From Edaphobacter paludis (GTDB lineage: Bacteria; Acidobacteriota; Terriglobia; Terriglobales; Acidobacteriaceae): a stretch of 64,000 bases of DNA. The notes beneath the pieces were generated by a model. That model was not told where the DNA came from and made no database searches. It saw only the letters and a program-made list of their open reading frames with translations. Of this stretch, positions 9,741 through 17,429 are shown piece by piece; position 1 is the first letter of the stretch, and each line of letters begins with the position of its first letter. The stretch spans positions 1,302,001 to 1,366,000 of the forward strand of contig NZ_CP121194.1 of assembly GCF_039993895.1 (NCBI RefSeq). Reading direction: 5' to 3'. The position numbers were made by a program, and so were the translations under genes.

Positions 9741-9761
9741 TTCACTGAATCATTCAGTGAA
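9741..9761. promoter_or_regulatory. Perfect palindrome, TetR-type operator candidate
   Basis: Two exact 10-base arms, TTCACTGAAT and ATTCAGTGAA, flank a single C, giving a 21-bp perfect palindrome 49 bases after mqnE. Its size and one-base centre fit a dimeric TetR-family operator, but no TetR gene is in the window. The surrounding 9693-10030 spacer is AT-rich compared with its neighbours and holds no convincing gene. Confidence 0.5.
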
Positions 9762-10030
9762 CTGGGGAAAACACTTTCTGTAAAAGTTTGCCCTTCGCAA
9801 TCCTTTGCAGGAAAAGTTTTTCCTATTTGCATAAAACTCTGTCGCCCTTGCACTATAAAAACCCCATAAACAGGTAAATTCTTCGGCATCTTCATTTGGC
9901 ACGCCGCTTGCTATCTAACTTCTCGTAACGATACCAACTGCGATCGATTCGCTTGCATCTAAGGCGCAAACGATCACAACAATAGTTTTTTACCGGTTTG
10001 CCCTTTGGGCGAGCCCGGGAGAACCTCGCA

Positions 10031-10156
10031 ATGAAACGTAAGACTGCACTTCTTTTATCAGTGATCTGCCTTGCCACACTCTCGGTTTCTGCAGTGGCGG
10101 GCACCCTTGTATCCATTAGCGGCGGCAACTGCGGCGGCGAAGACATCGCTTCCTAA
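10031..10156 (+). CDS. Possible small secreted protein, 41 aa
   Basis: A short frame encodes a basic start (MKRKT), a hydrophobic core (ALLLSVICLATLSVSA) and a possible cleavage site at AVAG, then about 18 residues with CGG near the end. GGGAGA lies about 10 bases upstream of the ATG. It could be a real small exported peptide or the broken 5' end of a longer secreted protein gene. No family is recognised. Confidence 0.35.
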   Translation: MKRKTALLLSVICLATLSVSAVAGTLVSISGGNCGGEDIAS

Positions 10157-10298
10157 AGCAAAAAATATTCAGTTGGTCTGGTGGTAGCTGGTTGCAGCAA
10201 AGGCTGTGTGTATCGGGGTGATCGGAGTACTCGCTGACCTCCGCGATAGTCATGGCAGGTAATTCGCTTTACATCGCATGTCCATAAAAGGAGGCTTT

Positions 10299-10391
10299 AT
10301 GTACCTGTTGTTCATCCCATCCATGTGTGCAGTAGTCGTCATTGGCTTCATCCAACTCCGGGACCAGTTCACTGTAGCAAAATCGAAGTAG
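10299..10391 (+). CDS. Possible small single-pass membrane protein, 30 aa
   Basis: A 30-residue frame begins at an ATG directly preceded by AAAAGGAGG with a short spacer, one of the strongest ribosome-binding sites in the window. The peptide has one hydrophobic helix (about residues 2-19, LLFIPSMCAVVVIGFI) and a charged C-terminus ending in AKSK. This resembles small membrane proteins that regulate larger partners. Function is unknown. A terminator follows about 75 bases later. Confidence 0.45.
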   Translation: MYLLFIPSMCAVVVIGFIQLRDQFTVAKSK

Positions 10392-10465
10392 ATACTCCGG
10401 GCCCAAAATTTTTCACCTTACTTACCGCCCCAAACCCAGGTCTGTACGGATCGGTAAGTAGGCAA

Positions 10466-10500
10466 GAAGAGAGCCGGGCACAATCGGCCCGGCTCCTCTT
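10466..10500. terminator. Bidirectional terminator between converging genes
   Basis: A GC-rich hairpin (AGAGAGCCGGGC with GCCCGGCTCCTCT, one bulge) lies between the plus-strand small protein and the minus-strand beta-galactosidase. Purine-rich and T-rich flanks suit termination in both directions. Confidence 0.7.
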
Positions 10501-10519
10501 TGCCATCTGTGACCTTAAT

Positions 10520-12601
10520 TTACTTTGCCTGCAGGACTGCCACTCCGTAGTGGGGGAGCGATACGGTGCGGACTTCCTTGTCATCGAGAACGCTTCGCAT
10601 CGCCGATGGCAAGGTGACGGTCTGTGGTGCTTTATTGAAGTTGACGAGGATGAAGACCTTTTTGCCCTCTCCCTCGCGCGGATAGACATCGACGCCCATG
10701 GGCACCGGCCCTAACGCCGCGGTCACACCGCTGGTTTCGGCCATCCACTTGGCAGCTCTCAACATAGTTGCATCATCCATCCATGCGCCAATGTAAGTGA
10801 TCTGCCCTTTACCAACCTTGCGGGTAATCACAGCGGGCTGCCCATCCAGCCAGCCATTGCTCCTGCCATAGCGCATCAGCACCTTCGTATCCGGGGCTGA
10901 GGTGCTAAGCTGCTCCGCCCAGATCTTCGAAGTGGTATCGCCCCATATTCCGGTAACGGGAACCGTATCCTCGGGCTTGTCGTCGATGGCATAGAACTGA
11001 TCGACCCTTCCTCCGAGCAGTTCGGCCAGCGGACCAGGTTCGCGTTCCGGCCACAGCCCATTGTCTTCGTTCTTCATCCCAGTGCGCTGTCCCAGGACAA
11101 GGTGTCCGCCATTCTTCACGTAGGCGATGAGGTTTTCGGCCTCGGCCTCCGATATCACCTCAAGGCCCGGCGCAACCACGAGCTTGTAGCCGTCGAGCGG
11201 TGTGGTTGGAGGCACAATATCGATTGACTGAGCGACTTCCCGCAGCGGCTTGTAGTAGCTCACAATCTGCGTCACGGGATCGAAAGCCTGGTTGTGCCGT
11301 TGCCAGTTAATGGCCCACCGGCTGTCGTACGAGTGCAGAATCGCGACCTGTGAGTGGACGCTCGTTCCCGCCAGGGCCGAACCAGCTTTGGCAAACTCTT
11401 TCCCAATCTGTGCAACTTCGGAGTAGACGGGAACCGGCGTTCCATCGGCTCCGATAAGCGTGCCATGCAGCTCTTCCTGCCCATTCAGGTCGGAGCGCCA
11501 CTGCCAGTAGCTCACCGCATCCGCGCCATGGCCGACATCGTGCCATGCCATCGCCCGCACTTCGCCTTTATCGAGCACCGTATTTACCGGAGCCCAATTA
11601 ACAAATCCCGGCTGCGTCTCCATCACCCAGAAGTTCTTTCGCAGAAATCCCCGCGTCAGGTCATGCGCCGCTCCATTGCGGTACGGATCGAGATGGCCGC
11701 GGCCAACATAGTCGTCCCACGAAGCAAGGTCAAGGTCCTGAGAAACGGTGTAGTGATCGTAGCCGTCGAACCACCCCATCATGTTCGTTGTGATGAACTG
11801 CCGCCGGTCGCTGTTGGCGCGAATCACATCGAGCTGGTTCTTCTGGTAGCTCCGGTAGGTATCCGAGACGAACCGCTTCCAGCTCAGCAGCAGCCCCGGA
11901 TTGCCAGCCTTCTCTTCAATTGGAATCTGCGACCAGTCCGTGTATGTCTCGCTCCAGTAGGCCGTCGTCCAGCGTTCATTCAGATTATCGAGCGTCTTAT
12001 AGTGTGCCTTCAGCCAGTCCTGAAACTGCTTCTGCACGTCCGGCCCGTACGATTCGGCAGCGTATTCATTGTCGATCTGCCAGCCAATCACATTGGGGTT
12101 ATGCCCATAGCGCTCGGCCATCTTCTCCGCAATGCCACGGCAAAGCTCACGGTACTTCGGATTAGCCCAGTTGAACTGCTCGCGATTTCCATGCTCATCG
12201 CGGCGGCCATCTTCCTTGATGCGCAGCGTCTCCGGATACTTCTGCGTCAGCCACGCTGGAGGAGCAGCCGTCGGCGTTCCCAGAACAACGTAGATGTGAT
12301 GCTTCGCTGCATCGGCGATAGCATGGTCCACCCAGTCAAATTTATATACGCCCTCGGTCGGCTCGATTGATGACCAAGCAAACTCCGTGATGCGAACGAA
12401 GCGAATTCCGGCCTGCTGCATCAGGGTAAGATCAGCATCCCAGCGCGACTCGGGCCACTGCTCGGGATACCACGCGGTGCCAAGATAGATAGGCGGCTGT
12501 GCCTCAGGTTGCTGTTGTGCCTGCGCGGGCGAGCGCAATGCAAAAAAAATGAAAAGGCTTACAAAGGCGAGCGGAAGAAGTTTGCGGGTCGGCAGTATCA
12601 T
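10520..12601 (-). CDS. Secreted beta-galactosidase, glycoside hydrolase family 42
   Basis: The 693-residue enzyme should cleave terminal beta-galactosides outside the cytoplasm. A signal peptide (LLPLAFVSLFIFFALRSPAQAQ) precedes the GH42 TIM barrel, which starts with LGTAWYPEQWPE. The acid/base Glu179 lies in GWQIDNEY and the nucleophile Glu328 in VMETQPGFVNW. A trimerisation-like middle domain and a C-terminal beta domain follow. The ATG at 12601 directly precedes the signal peptide; the frame extends 19 residues further without purpose. Most GH42 enzymes are cytoplasmic, so export is notable. DUF4142, MFS and LacI genes lie upstream on the same strand and suggest a LacI-controlled galactoside region. 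Confidence 0.92.
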   Translation of the reverse strand: MILPTRKLLPLAFVSLFIFFALRSPAQAQQQPEAQPPIYLGTAWYPEQWPESRWDADLTLMQQAGIRFVRITEFAWSSIEPTEGVYKFDWVDHAIADAAKHHIYVVLGTPTAAPPAWLTQKYPETLRIKEDGRRDEHGNREQFNWANPKYRELCRGIAEKMAERYGHNPNVIGWQIDNEYAAESYGPDVQKQFQDWLKAHYKTLDNLNERWTTAYWSETYTDWSQIPIEEKAGNPGLLLSWKRFVSDTYRSYQKNQLDVIRANSDRRQFITTNMMGWFDGYDHYTVSQDLDLASWDDYVGRGHLDPYRNGAAHDLTRGFLRKNFWVMETQPGFVNWAPVNTVLDKGEVRAMAWHDVGHGADAVSYWQWRSDLNGQEELHGTLIGADGTPVPVYSEVAQIGKEFAKAGSALAGTSVHSQVAILHSYDSRWAINWQRHNQAFDPVTQIVSYYKPLREVAQSIDIVPPTTPLDGYKLVVAPGLEVISEAEAENLIAYVKNGGHLVLGQRTGMKNEDNGLWPEREPGPLAELLGGRVDQFYAIDDKPEDTVPVTGIWGDTTSKIWAEQLSTSAPDTKVLMRYGRSNGWLDGQPAVITRKVGKGQITYIGAWMDDATMLRAAKWMAETSGVTAALGPVPMGVDVYPREGEGKKVFILVNFNKAPQTVTLPSAMRSVLDDKEVRTVSLPHYGVAVLQAK

Positions 12602-12680
12602 CTGTGGGATTCTCCAAGGGCGTCCTGCCGCACAGCGGATGCGCGCCAGCAATGCCAATTAAGCGACGCATCCATACTAA

Positions 12681-12696
12681 TTGCAACGCGCTCCCA
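12681..12696. promoter_or_regulatory. Weak LacI-type operator candidate upstream of GH42
   Basis: TTGCAACGCGCTCCCA has an imperfect dyad around a central CG (5 of 8 half-site positions agree) about 80 bases upstream of the GH42 start. LacI-family operators often have this form. Support is weak and rests mainly on the position. Confidence 0.22.
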
Positions 12697-12769
12697 GCAT
12701 CTGCCGAACAACAGGAAGGACGCTCTCGAAGGAGCGCCCATCCTGCCTGATACTAGATTCGTGACCTTG

Positions 12770-13441
12770 TTATTTTGATGACACCTTATTCTTCTGGGCG
12801 ATCTGCTCGATCATGTGCAGGTGCTGGCCGATGACTTGCTCACCCTGCGAAACAACCTCTTTCAGCGCAGGGTTGGAGGTGTTTATCGCCTCCTGTTTGA
12901 ATTCCTTTTCATCCTGTTTATGGTCTTTCACCATGTTCTGGATGTAGGCCTTGTCGAACGCATCGCCATTCAGCGCACTGAGCTTGGCGACGGTCGATTT
13001 ATCTTTGGACGACAACGAGTCAGGCGGTTTGATGTTCATCTGCTGCGCCACCTGTTTCATCTCGTCACCAAGCTTCGTATGGTCATCGACCATCTTCTGT
13101 CCAAATTGCTTTACATCGGGATTGTTGCTCTTTTGCGCGGCGAGTTGCCCCATCTGAACTTCAGCCATGCCGCCTTCCAGTGCCTTGCGGACGAATGCCT
13201 TGTCCATCATCATGGCTGGACCATTCGGGTCCTGGTTGCTGGAGGGCTGGTCCATGGGAGACGCTCCCGGTTGCGCTCCGGGTTGCGGCATCGGAGTCGT
13301 CTGCTGGCTTGGAGAGGATTGTTGCGCGCCGCCGGGAGGCATCTGTGCGATCGCTGAGGCGCTGCTGAGAAACGCCGCACCTGCAAACAGCGCGAGACTG
13401 GCGCGTATGAGGCGGTTATTCATCTGACAACTAATTTTCAT
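12770..13441 (-). CDS. Secreted DUF4142 protein
   Basis: The 223-residue product begins with a signal peptide (SLALFAGAAFLSSASAIAQ), then a Gln/Pro/Ser-rich linker of about 55 residues. The DUF4142 helical bundle follows: DKAFVRKALEGGMAEVQMGQLA, QFGQKMVDDHTKL and IEQIAQKN. DUF4142 forms a four-helix ferritin-like fold of unknown function found in the periplasm of many soil bacteria. AGGAG lies 8 bases before the ATG at 13441, which decides this start over longer options. It lies between GH42 and MFS genes on the same strand, but its role in sugar use is unproven. Confidence 0.85.
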   Translation of the reverse strand: MKISCQMNNRLIRASLALFAGAAFLSSASAIAQMPPGGAQQSSPSQQTTPMPQPGAQPGASPMDQPSSNQDPNGPAMMMDKAFVRKALEGGMAEVQMGQLAAQKSNNPDVKQFGQKMVDDHTKLGDEMKQVAQQMNIKPPDSLSSKDKSTVAKLSALNGDAFDKAYIQNMVKDHKQDEKEFKQEAINTSNPALKEVVSQGEQVIGQHLHMIEQIAQKNKVSSK

Positions 13442-13544
13442 GGTTTTAGCTCCTGAACAGGGGTTCGAATAGCCATCCCGTAATGGAATGTTCCGTTCGC
13501 GATCCACACCTTACAGGTCGCATTCAATAGGGTGCATCGCAGCG

Positions 13545-14768
13545 TTATCCGGTTGCCTCTGCAGAGGAGCGGGCTTCGCACGTCGTTGTATCTATTGGTC
13601 TGTTTGTAATGCTGGTAGAGAGTAGCAATAGCAGGACCGCACCTGTAGCCGGGACGGCAAGCCCGGCGCGCAGTCCATGGAATTGTGTAGAGACCACACC
13701 GGTCAGCCACGGCAGCGTCGCTCCTCCAATTGAAGCTGCGGCAAAGACCCGGCCAAGCCGCGGATGGTTTCCCGTCCGTGCAAGAAAGAACGAAAGAATC
13801 AGGGGGTAGATTGGAGCAAGCGCAAGTCCGCTCAGAACCGTGAGTGTCACGACTCCGCCAGCACTAAGGTGTTTCGCGACGATCAGCGCGCCCTCCGTCA
13901 GGATGAGCAGCACGACGCTGCATCGGTAGAGCGACGCTTCGCCAAACAGGCTCGTCAGCGCAGCCAATAGCATCCGTCCCGTCATCTCCGCCACCCAGAA
14001 ATAGAGCGCGATTGACGAGGCCAGCAGCGCCTGGCTCGTGCGCACGCCGTAGCTTGGCAGCCAGCCTCCTAACGCATTTTCGATTCCTACATATAGGAGC
14101 ATTGCGGCAGAAAACATCAGGAGCGGGAGCAGCGGCAACGGCATCTGCCTCTTTATCTTCGCTTCCGCCGGCGACTCTGTTGCAGGGGGCACCACCTTTA
14201 CATCGTGAGGCAGAACGATCGCAAAGGCAGCCGCAAGAGCAAGACATCCGGAGAGCACAAAAAAGAAGAGTCTCACTCTGTTCGGACCGCATGCTCTCAC
14301 CAGCAGCGAACAACTGATTGCTCCCGCTCCCCACGCGACATTCAGCAGCGCAATCAGGCGTGTCCGTGCTGAAGGGATGGCGATGCCCGAGATTACATTT
14401 CCAGCGGTCAGTCCTGCGCCGAGTCCCAGCCCGACGCAGAACAATGCTATATGGGCGGCGCTGAAATCGGTCCACGCCATTAAGGCGCACCCCACCGCGC
14501 TCATGCACGCACCGTACAGCATGCTGGCCCGCAGATTGCGCGTGGCAAACCACGCTCCACAAAGCTGGCCTGCGAAGGTCGCCATAAACAATGTGCCGGC
14601 CTGGGCGTCCTTAATATCCCATCGCGCAATCAGGGCAGGGAGCAGAGGCCCCAGCATCACCGTCGCAACGCCGGCTACGAAGAAGTAGAAAAATACCGGC
14701 CCCAATGCGCGGAAGGCACCTGCCCGTGTTCTCGAAGCGTCTGTTATAGATGAGGTAGTGTCTGACAA
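13545..14768 (-). CDS. Major facilitator superfamily transporter
   Basis: This 407-residue protein has about twelve hydrophobic helices. Between helices 2 and 3 is FATRNLRASMLYG, a loose version of the MFS motif A region, and a charged loop (ESPAEAKIKRQ) lies near residue 200, the usual break between the two six-helix halves. It resembles the FucP-like sugar/proton symporter branch, which fits its place next to a LacI regulator (139 bases upstream) and upstream of beta-galactosidase. The substrate is not readable from sequence; a galactoside-derived sugar is a guess from context. The upstream spacer contains a degenerate GTCACCCTGACGAAGCGAA stretch like a common dispersed repeat. Confidence 0.85.
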   Translation of the reverse strand: MSDTTSSITDASRTRAGAFRALGPVFFYFFVAGVATVMLGPLLPALIARWDIKDAQAGTLFMATFAGQLCGAWFATRNLRASMLYGACMSAVGCALMAWTDFSAAHIALFCVGLGLGAGLTAGNVISGIAIPSARTRLIALLNVAWGAGAISCSLLVRACGPNRVRLFFFVLSGCLALAAAFAIVLPHDVKVVPPATESPAEAKIKRQMPLPLLPLLMFSAAMLLYVGIENALGGWLPSYGVRTSQALLASSIALYFWVAEMTGRMLLAALTSLFGEASLYRCSVVLLILTEGALIVAKHLSAGGVVTLTVLSGLALAPIYPLILSFFLARTGNHPRLGRVFAAASIGGATLPWLTGVVSTQFHGLRAGLAVPATGAVLLLLLSTSITNRPIDTTTCEARSSAEATG

Positions 14769-14907
14769 TTCATTGCTCTCACGTCGTCATCTTGGACGAA
14801 ATAGCTATACGCTGTCACCCTGACGAAGCGAACTATCCTCGCATTTGTTCTAGCTTATTTGAGATGGCTCATCGAGCTACGCGCGGAATTCTCACCGGCG
14901 AACGCGG

Positions 14908-15981
14908 CTAATGTTTGGATTTATGCGCCTTCGCAGGACGATCTTCGCGAATTCCGGCCGTGGATTCCCGCACTACCAGTTCAGGCTCGAACCATACGGC
15001 ATCAGGATAGGGTTCGTCCGGCGACTGAATTCGATTGACCAGCAGTTGAGCCGCTGTCCAGCCCATCTTGTGAAGCGGCTGGCGGATCGTAGTCAGCCGG
15101 GGATTGTAGTATTCGGCGACGATAATATCGTCGAAGCCAATGACGGAGATATCACGCGGGCAACTCAGCCCCACATCCTCGATAGCGCGAATAGCTCCAA
15201 TTGCCGCCGTATCGTTGAAGCAGAAGATGGCGGTAAAGTCTCGTGTGCGGGCGAGCAGCTCGCGCACCGGCGGATAACCCAGCTCAGGCGACCACGAATT
15301 CTTTTCAAGGTGAATGCATAGCTCCGGGCGGATGGTAATGCCGATTTCCTGCGCGATGCTGCAAATCGCCTCCCAGCGCGCCGCCGTATCGCTGACGTAC
15401 TTCGACCCCTTCATGAAGGCGATGCGGCGGTGCCCCAGATCGTATAGATGGCGCAACGCCATCTTCGCCGCGCGGTTATGGTCGAGCACAACGTTGGTCA
15501 AGCCGGGCGTCTTGCTGTGCGACGAGATGCCCACCACCGGTAGCGGCACCTTATGCCGGAGTTCCGTGTTCACCATCAGAAAGCCATCGACAGCGCGATT
15601 CATCAGTAGTTGCGGATACTCCTCGATCAGGTCGGGCCGTCCCAGATGGCTGACGGTGAAGTAGAGGAAGCCCTCTTGCAGCAAGTATTGTTCGACGCCG
15701 AGCATGACACCGGTGAAGTACCCTTCGCTAACCTCCGGCACAATCACGCCAACGGTATTGGTGACCCGCGTCCGCAACATGCGTGCATGGAGATTAGGAC
15801 GGTACTCGAACTTCTTCGCCGCCGCATGGACGCGTTCCTTGGTCGCGGCGGAGATCGATTTTGCCACCGGGGAATCGTTCAGCACGATGGAGACCGTCGC
15901 CGGAGAGAGGTCCAGATACTCGGCAAGGATCTTCAGCGTTACCGGCTTGCCGGCCTCGGATATTTTCTTCTTTCCTGTCAT
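14908..15981 (-). CDS. LacI-family transcriptional regulator
   Basis: The 357-residue protein has an N-terminal LacI helix-turn-helix (TLKILAEYLDLSPATVSIVLN, about residues 14-34) with the hinge region around RPNLHARMLRTR. A periplasmic-binding-protein-like sugar sensor domain follows, with VGVIVPEVSEGYFTG, FNDTAAIGAIRA and ISVIGFDDI. It probably represses the MFS-DUF4142-GH42 genes downstream on the same strand until the inducing sugar is present. A near-perfect palindrome 26-48 bases before its start codon suggests autoregulation. The inducer is unknown. Confidence 0.93.
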   Translation of the reverse strand: MTGKKKISEAGKPVTLKILAEYLDLSPATVSIVLNDSPVAKSISAATKERVHAAAKKFEYRPNLHARMLRTRVTNTVGVIVPEVSEGYFTGVMLGVEQYLLQEGFLYFTVSHLGRPDLIEEYPQLLMNRAVDGFLMVNTELRHKVPLPVVGISSHSKTPGLTNVVLDHNRAAKMALRHLYDLGHRRIAFMKGSKYVSDTAARWEAICSIAQEIGITIRPELCIHLEKNSWSPELGYPPVRELLARTRDFTAIFCFNDTAAIGAIRAIEDVGLSCPRDISVIGFDDIIVAEYYNPRLTTIRQPLHKMGWTAAQLLVNRIQSPDEPYPDAVWFEPELVVRESTAGIREDRPAKAHKSKH

Positions 15982-16006
15982 GGTTCTCCAAGGGAACTTT
16001 ATTGCG

Positions 16007-16029
16007 AGGTGTGCAACCTTTGTACACCT
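16007..16029. promoter_or_regulatory. Operator candidate for the LacI-family regulator
   Basis: Half-sites AGGTGTGCAA and TTGTACACCT, separated by 3 bases, match as an inverted repeat at 9 of 10 positions. The site lies directly upstream of the LacI gene and downstream of murA, where an autoregulatory operator would be expected. It lacks the classic central CG, so another regulator is possible. Confidence 0.5.
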
Positions 16030-16075
16030 TTCGGCCGCGAACGCCAGAACTTAAAGATCCCGCAGAAAATTCGAA

Positions 16076-17356
16076 TCATCTCTTACCGAAGACATCCCCC
16101 ATGCGGCGGATCTGCGCTCCAACTCCGCGCAGCTTCTCCTCCAGTCGTTCGTAGCCCCGGTCCATGTGGTAAACCCGGTCCAGAATCGTCTCTCCGTCTG
16201 CTACCAGCGCCGCCAGCACCAGCGAAGCCGAGGCCCTCAGGTCCGAGCACATCACGGCAGCCGACTGCAGCGGCGTCTTGCCCCGTACCGTGGCTGTCCG
16301 CCCCTGTACGGTGATGTTCGCGCCCATGCGGTTCAACTCCTGCACATGCATGAAGCGGTTCTCGAAGATGTTCTCCGTAACCACGGTCGTACCCTCAGCC
16401 TGCGTTGCCAGCGCCATATACTGCGCCTGCATGTCTGTAGGGAATCCTGGATACTCTTCTGTCGAAATATCCGCCGCCTTCAGATCGCCGCCGCTGCGAA
16501 CGCGAATATGATCGGTGCCCACATCGATCCGAACACCGCACTGCTCCAGCTTATTAATCAAGGCGCTCAGATGAGCAGGCTCGCAGCAATCGACATTCAG
16601 GTCGCCGCCGGTAATTGCTCCGGCAACAAGAAAGGTCCCGGCTTCGATCCGGTCAGGGTTGATGCGATGCCGCGCCCCATGAAGTTTAGTGACGCCGTGC
16701 ACGCGGATCGTGGATGTTCCCGCTCCTTCGATCTTTGCTCCCATCGCAACTAGAAGCGCCGCCAGATCAGTAACTTCGGGTTCACAGGCACAGTTCTCGA
16801 AGAGGCTCTCTCCCTCGGCGAGCGTGGCAGCCATCAGCAGGTCTTCCGTACCGGTAACAGTGATCTTGTCGAAGACAATATGTGCACCCTTCAGCCTGTC
16901 GGTGCGGGCTTCGAGATAACCATGTTCCTGGGTGATCGTTGCGCCCATCGCCTCAAGACCTTTGATATGCAAGTCGATAGGACGGCCACCGATGGCGCAG
17001 CCTCCCGGCATGGCAACTCGGGCGACTCCAGTGCGTGCGATGAGTGGGCCAAGCACAAGCGAACTTGCACGCATGGTCTTGACGATCTCATACTTCGCGA
17101 CCGGGTCCGAAAGCACAGCGCAGCGAATATGTGTGCGGTGTTGGGCGCGCCCGTAACCCAGTTCGACCTCAGCGCCCATGCTGGCCAGCAGCTTGCGCTC
17201 GGTCTCAATGTCGCGGACCTGCGGGATGTTTTCGAGGATGACCTCATCCTCGGTAAGAATGGCGGCGGCCATGCAGGGAAGTGCGGAGTTCTTGGCTCCG
17301 GAAACTTTGATCGTGCCGAGAAGCGGATTTCCGCCGCGTACAACAAACTTGTCCAT
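16076..17356 (-). CDS. murA: UDP-N-acetylglucosamine 1-carboxyvinyltransferase MurA
   Basis: MurA transfers enolpyruvate from PEP to UDP-GlcNAc, the first committed step of peptidoglycan synthesis, in the cytoplasm. The 426-residue protein has the expected length. It shows VRGGNPLLGTIKVSGAKNSALP at the start, with the substrate-binding Lys, and the active-site Cys in AMPGGCAIGGRPIDLH. This Cys form is normally fosfomycin-sensitive. Further family motifs are GTFLVAGAITGGD and YPGFPTDMQAQ. It is flanked by unrelated LacI and TonB-receptor genes, so it probably has its own promoter in the 73-base gap upstream. Confidence 0.97.
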   Translation of the reverse strand: MDKFVVRGGNPLLGTIKVSGAKNSALPCMAAAILTEDEVILENIPQVRDIETERKLLASMGAEVELGYGRAQHRTHIRCAVLSDPVAKYEIVKTMRASSLVLGPLIARTGVARVAMPGGCAIGGRPIDLHIKGLEAMGATITQEHGYLEARTDRLKGAHIVFDKITVTGTEDLLMAATLAEGESLFENCACEPEVTDLAALLVAMGAKIEGAGTSTIRVHGVTKLHGARHRINPDRIEAGTFLVAGAITGGDLNVDCCEPAHLSALINKLEQCGVRIDVGTDHIRVRSGGDLKAADISTEEYPGFPTDMQAQYMALATQAEGTTVVTENIFENRFMHVQELNRMGANITVQGRTATVRGKTPLQSAAVMCSDLRASASLVLAALVADGETILDRVYHMDRGYERLEEKLRGVGAQIRRMGDVFGKR

Positions 17357-17429
17357 CCTGCCAGTTTACGGGCCGCTGACGTGGAAATGAGTGCCTACGC
17401 TGGTACGGATTGCACGATTGCGGGAAAAC

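Noticed and set aside
9890-10300. Possible c-di-GMP riboswitch upstream of the small proteins
   Set aside because: I looked for the conserved GEMM core in order on both strands and could not find it.
11354-12370. 338-codon plus-strand frame
   Set aside because: It is antisense to the GH42 gene; no start site or domain.
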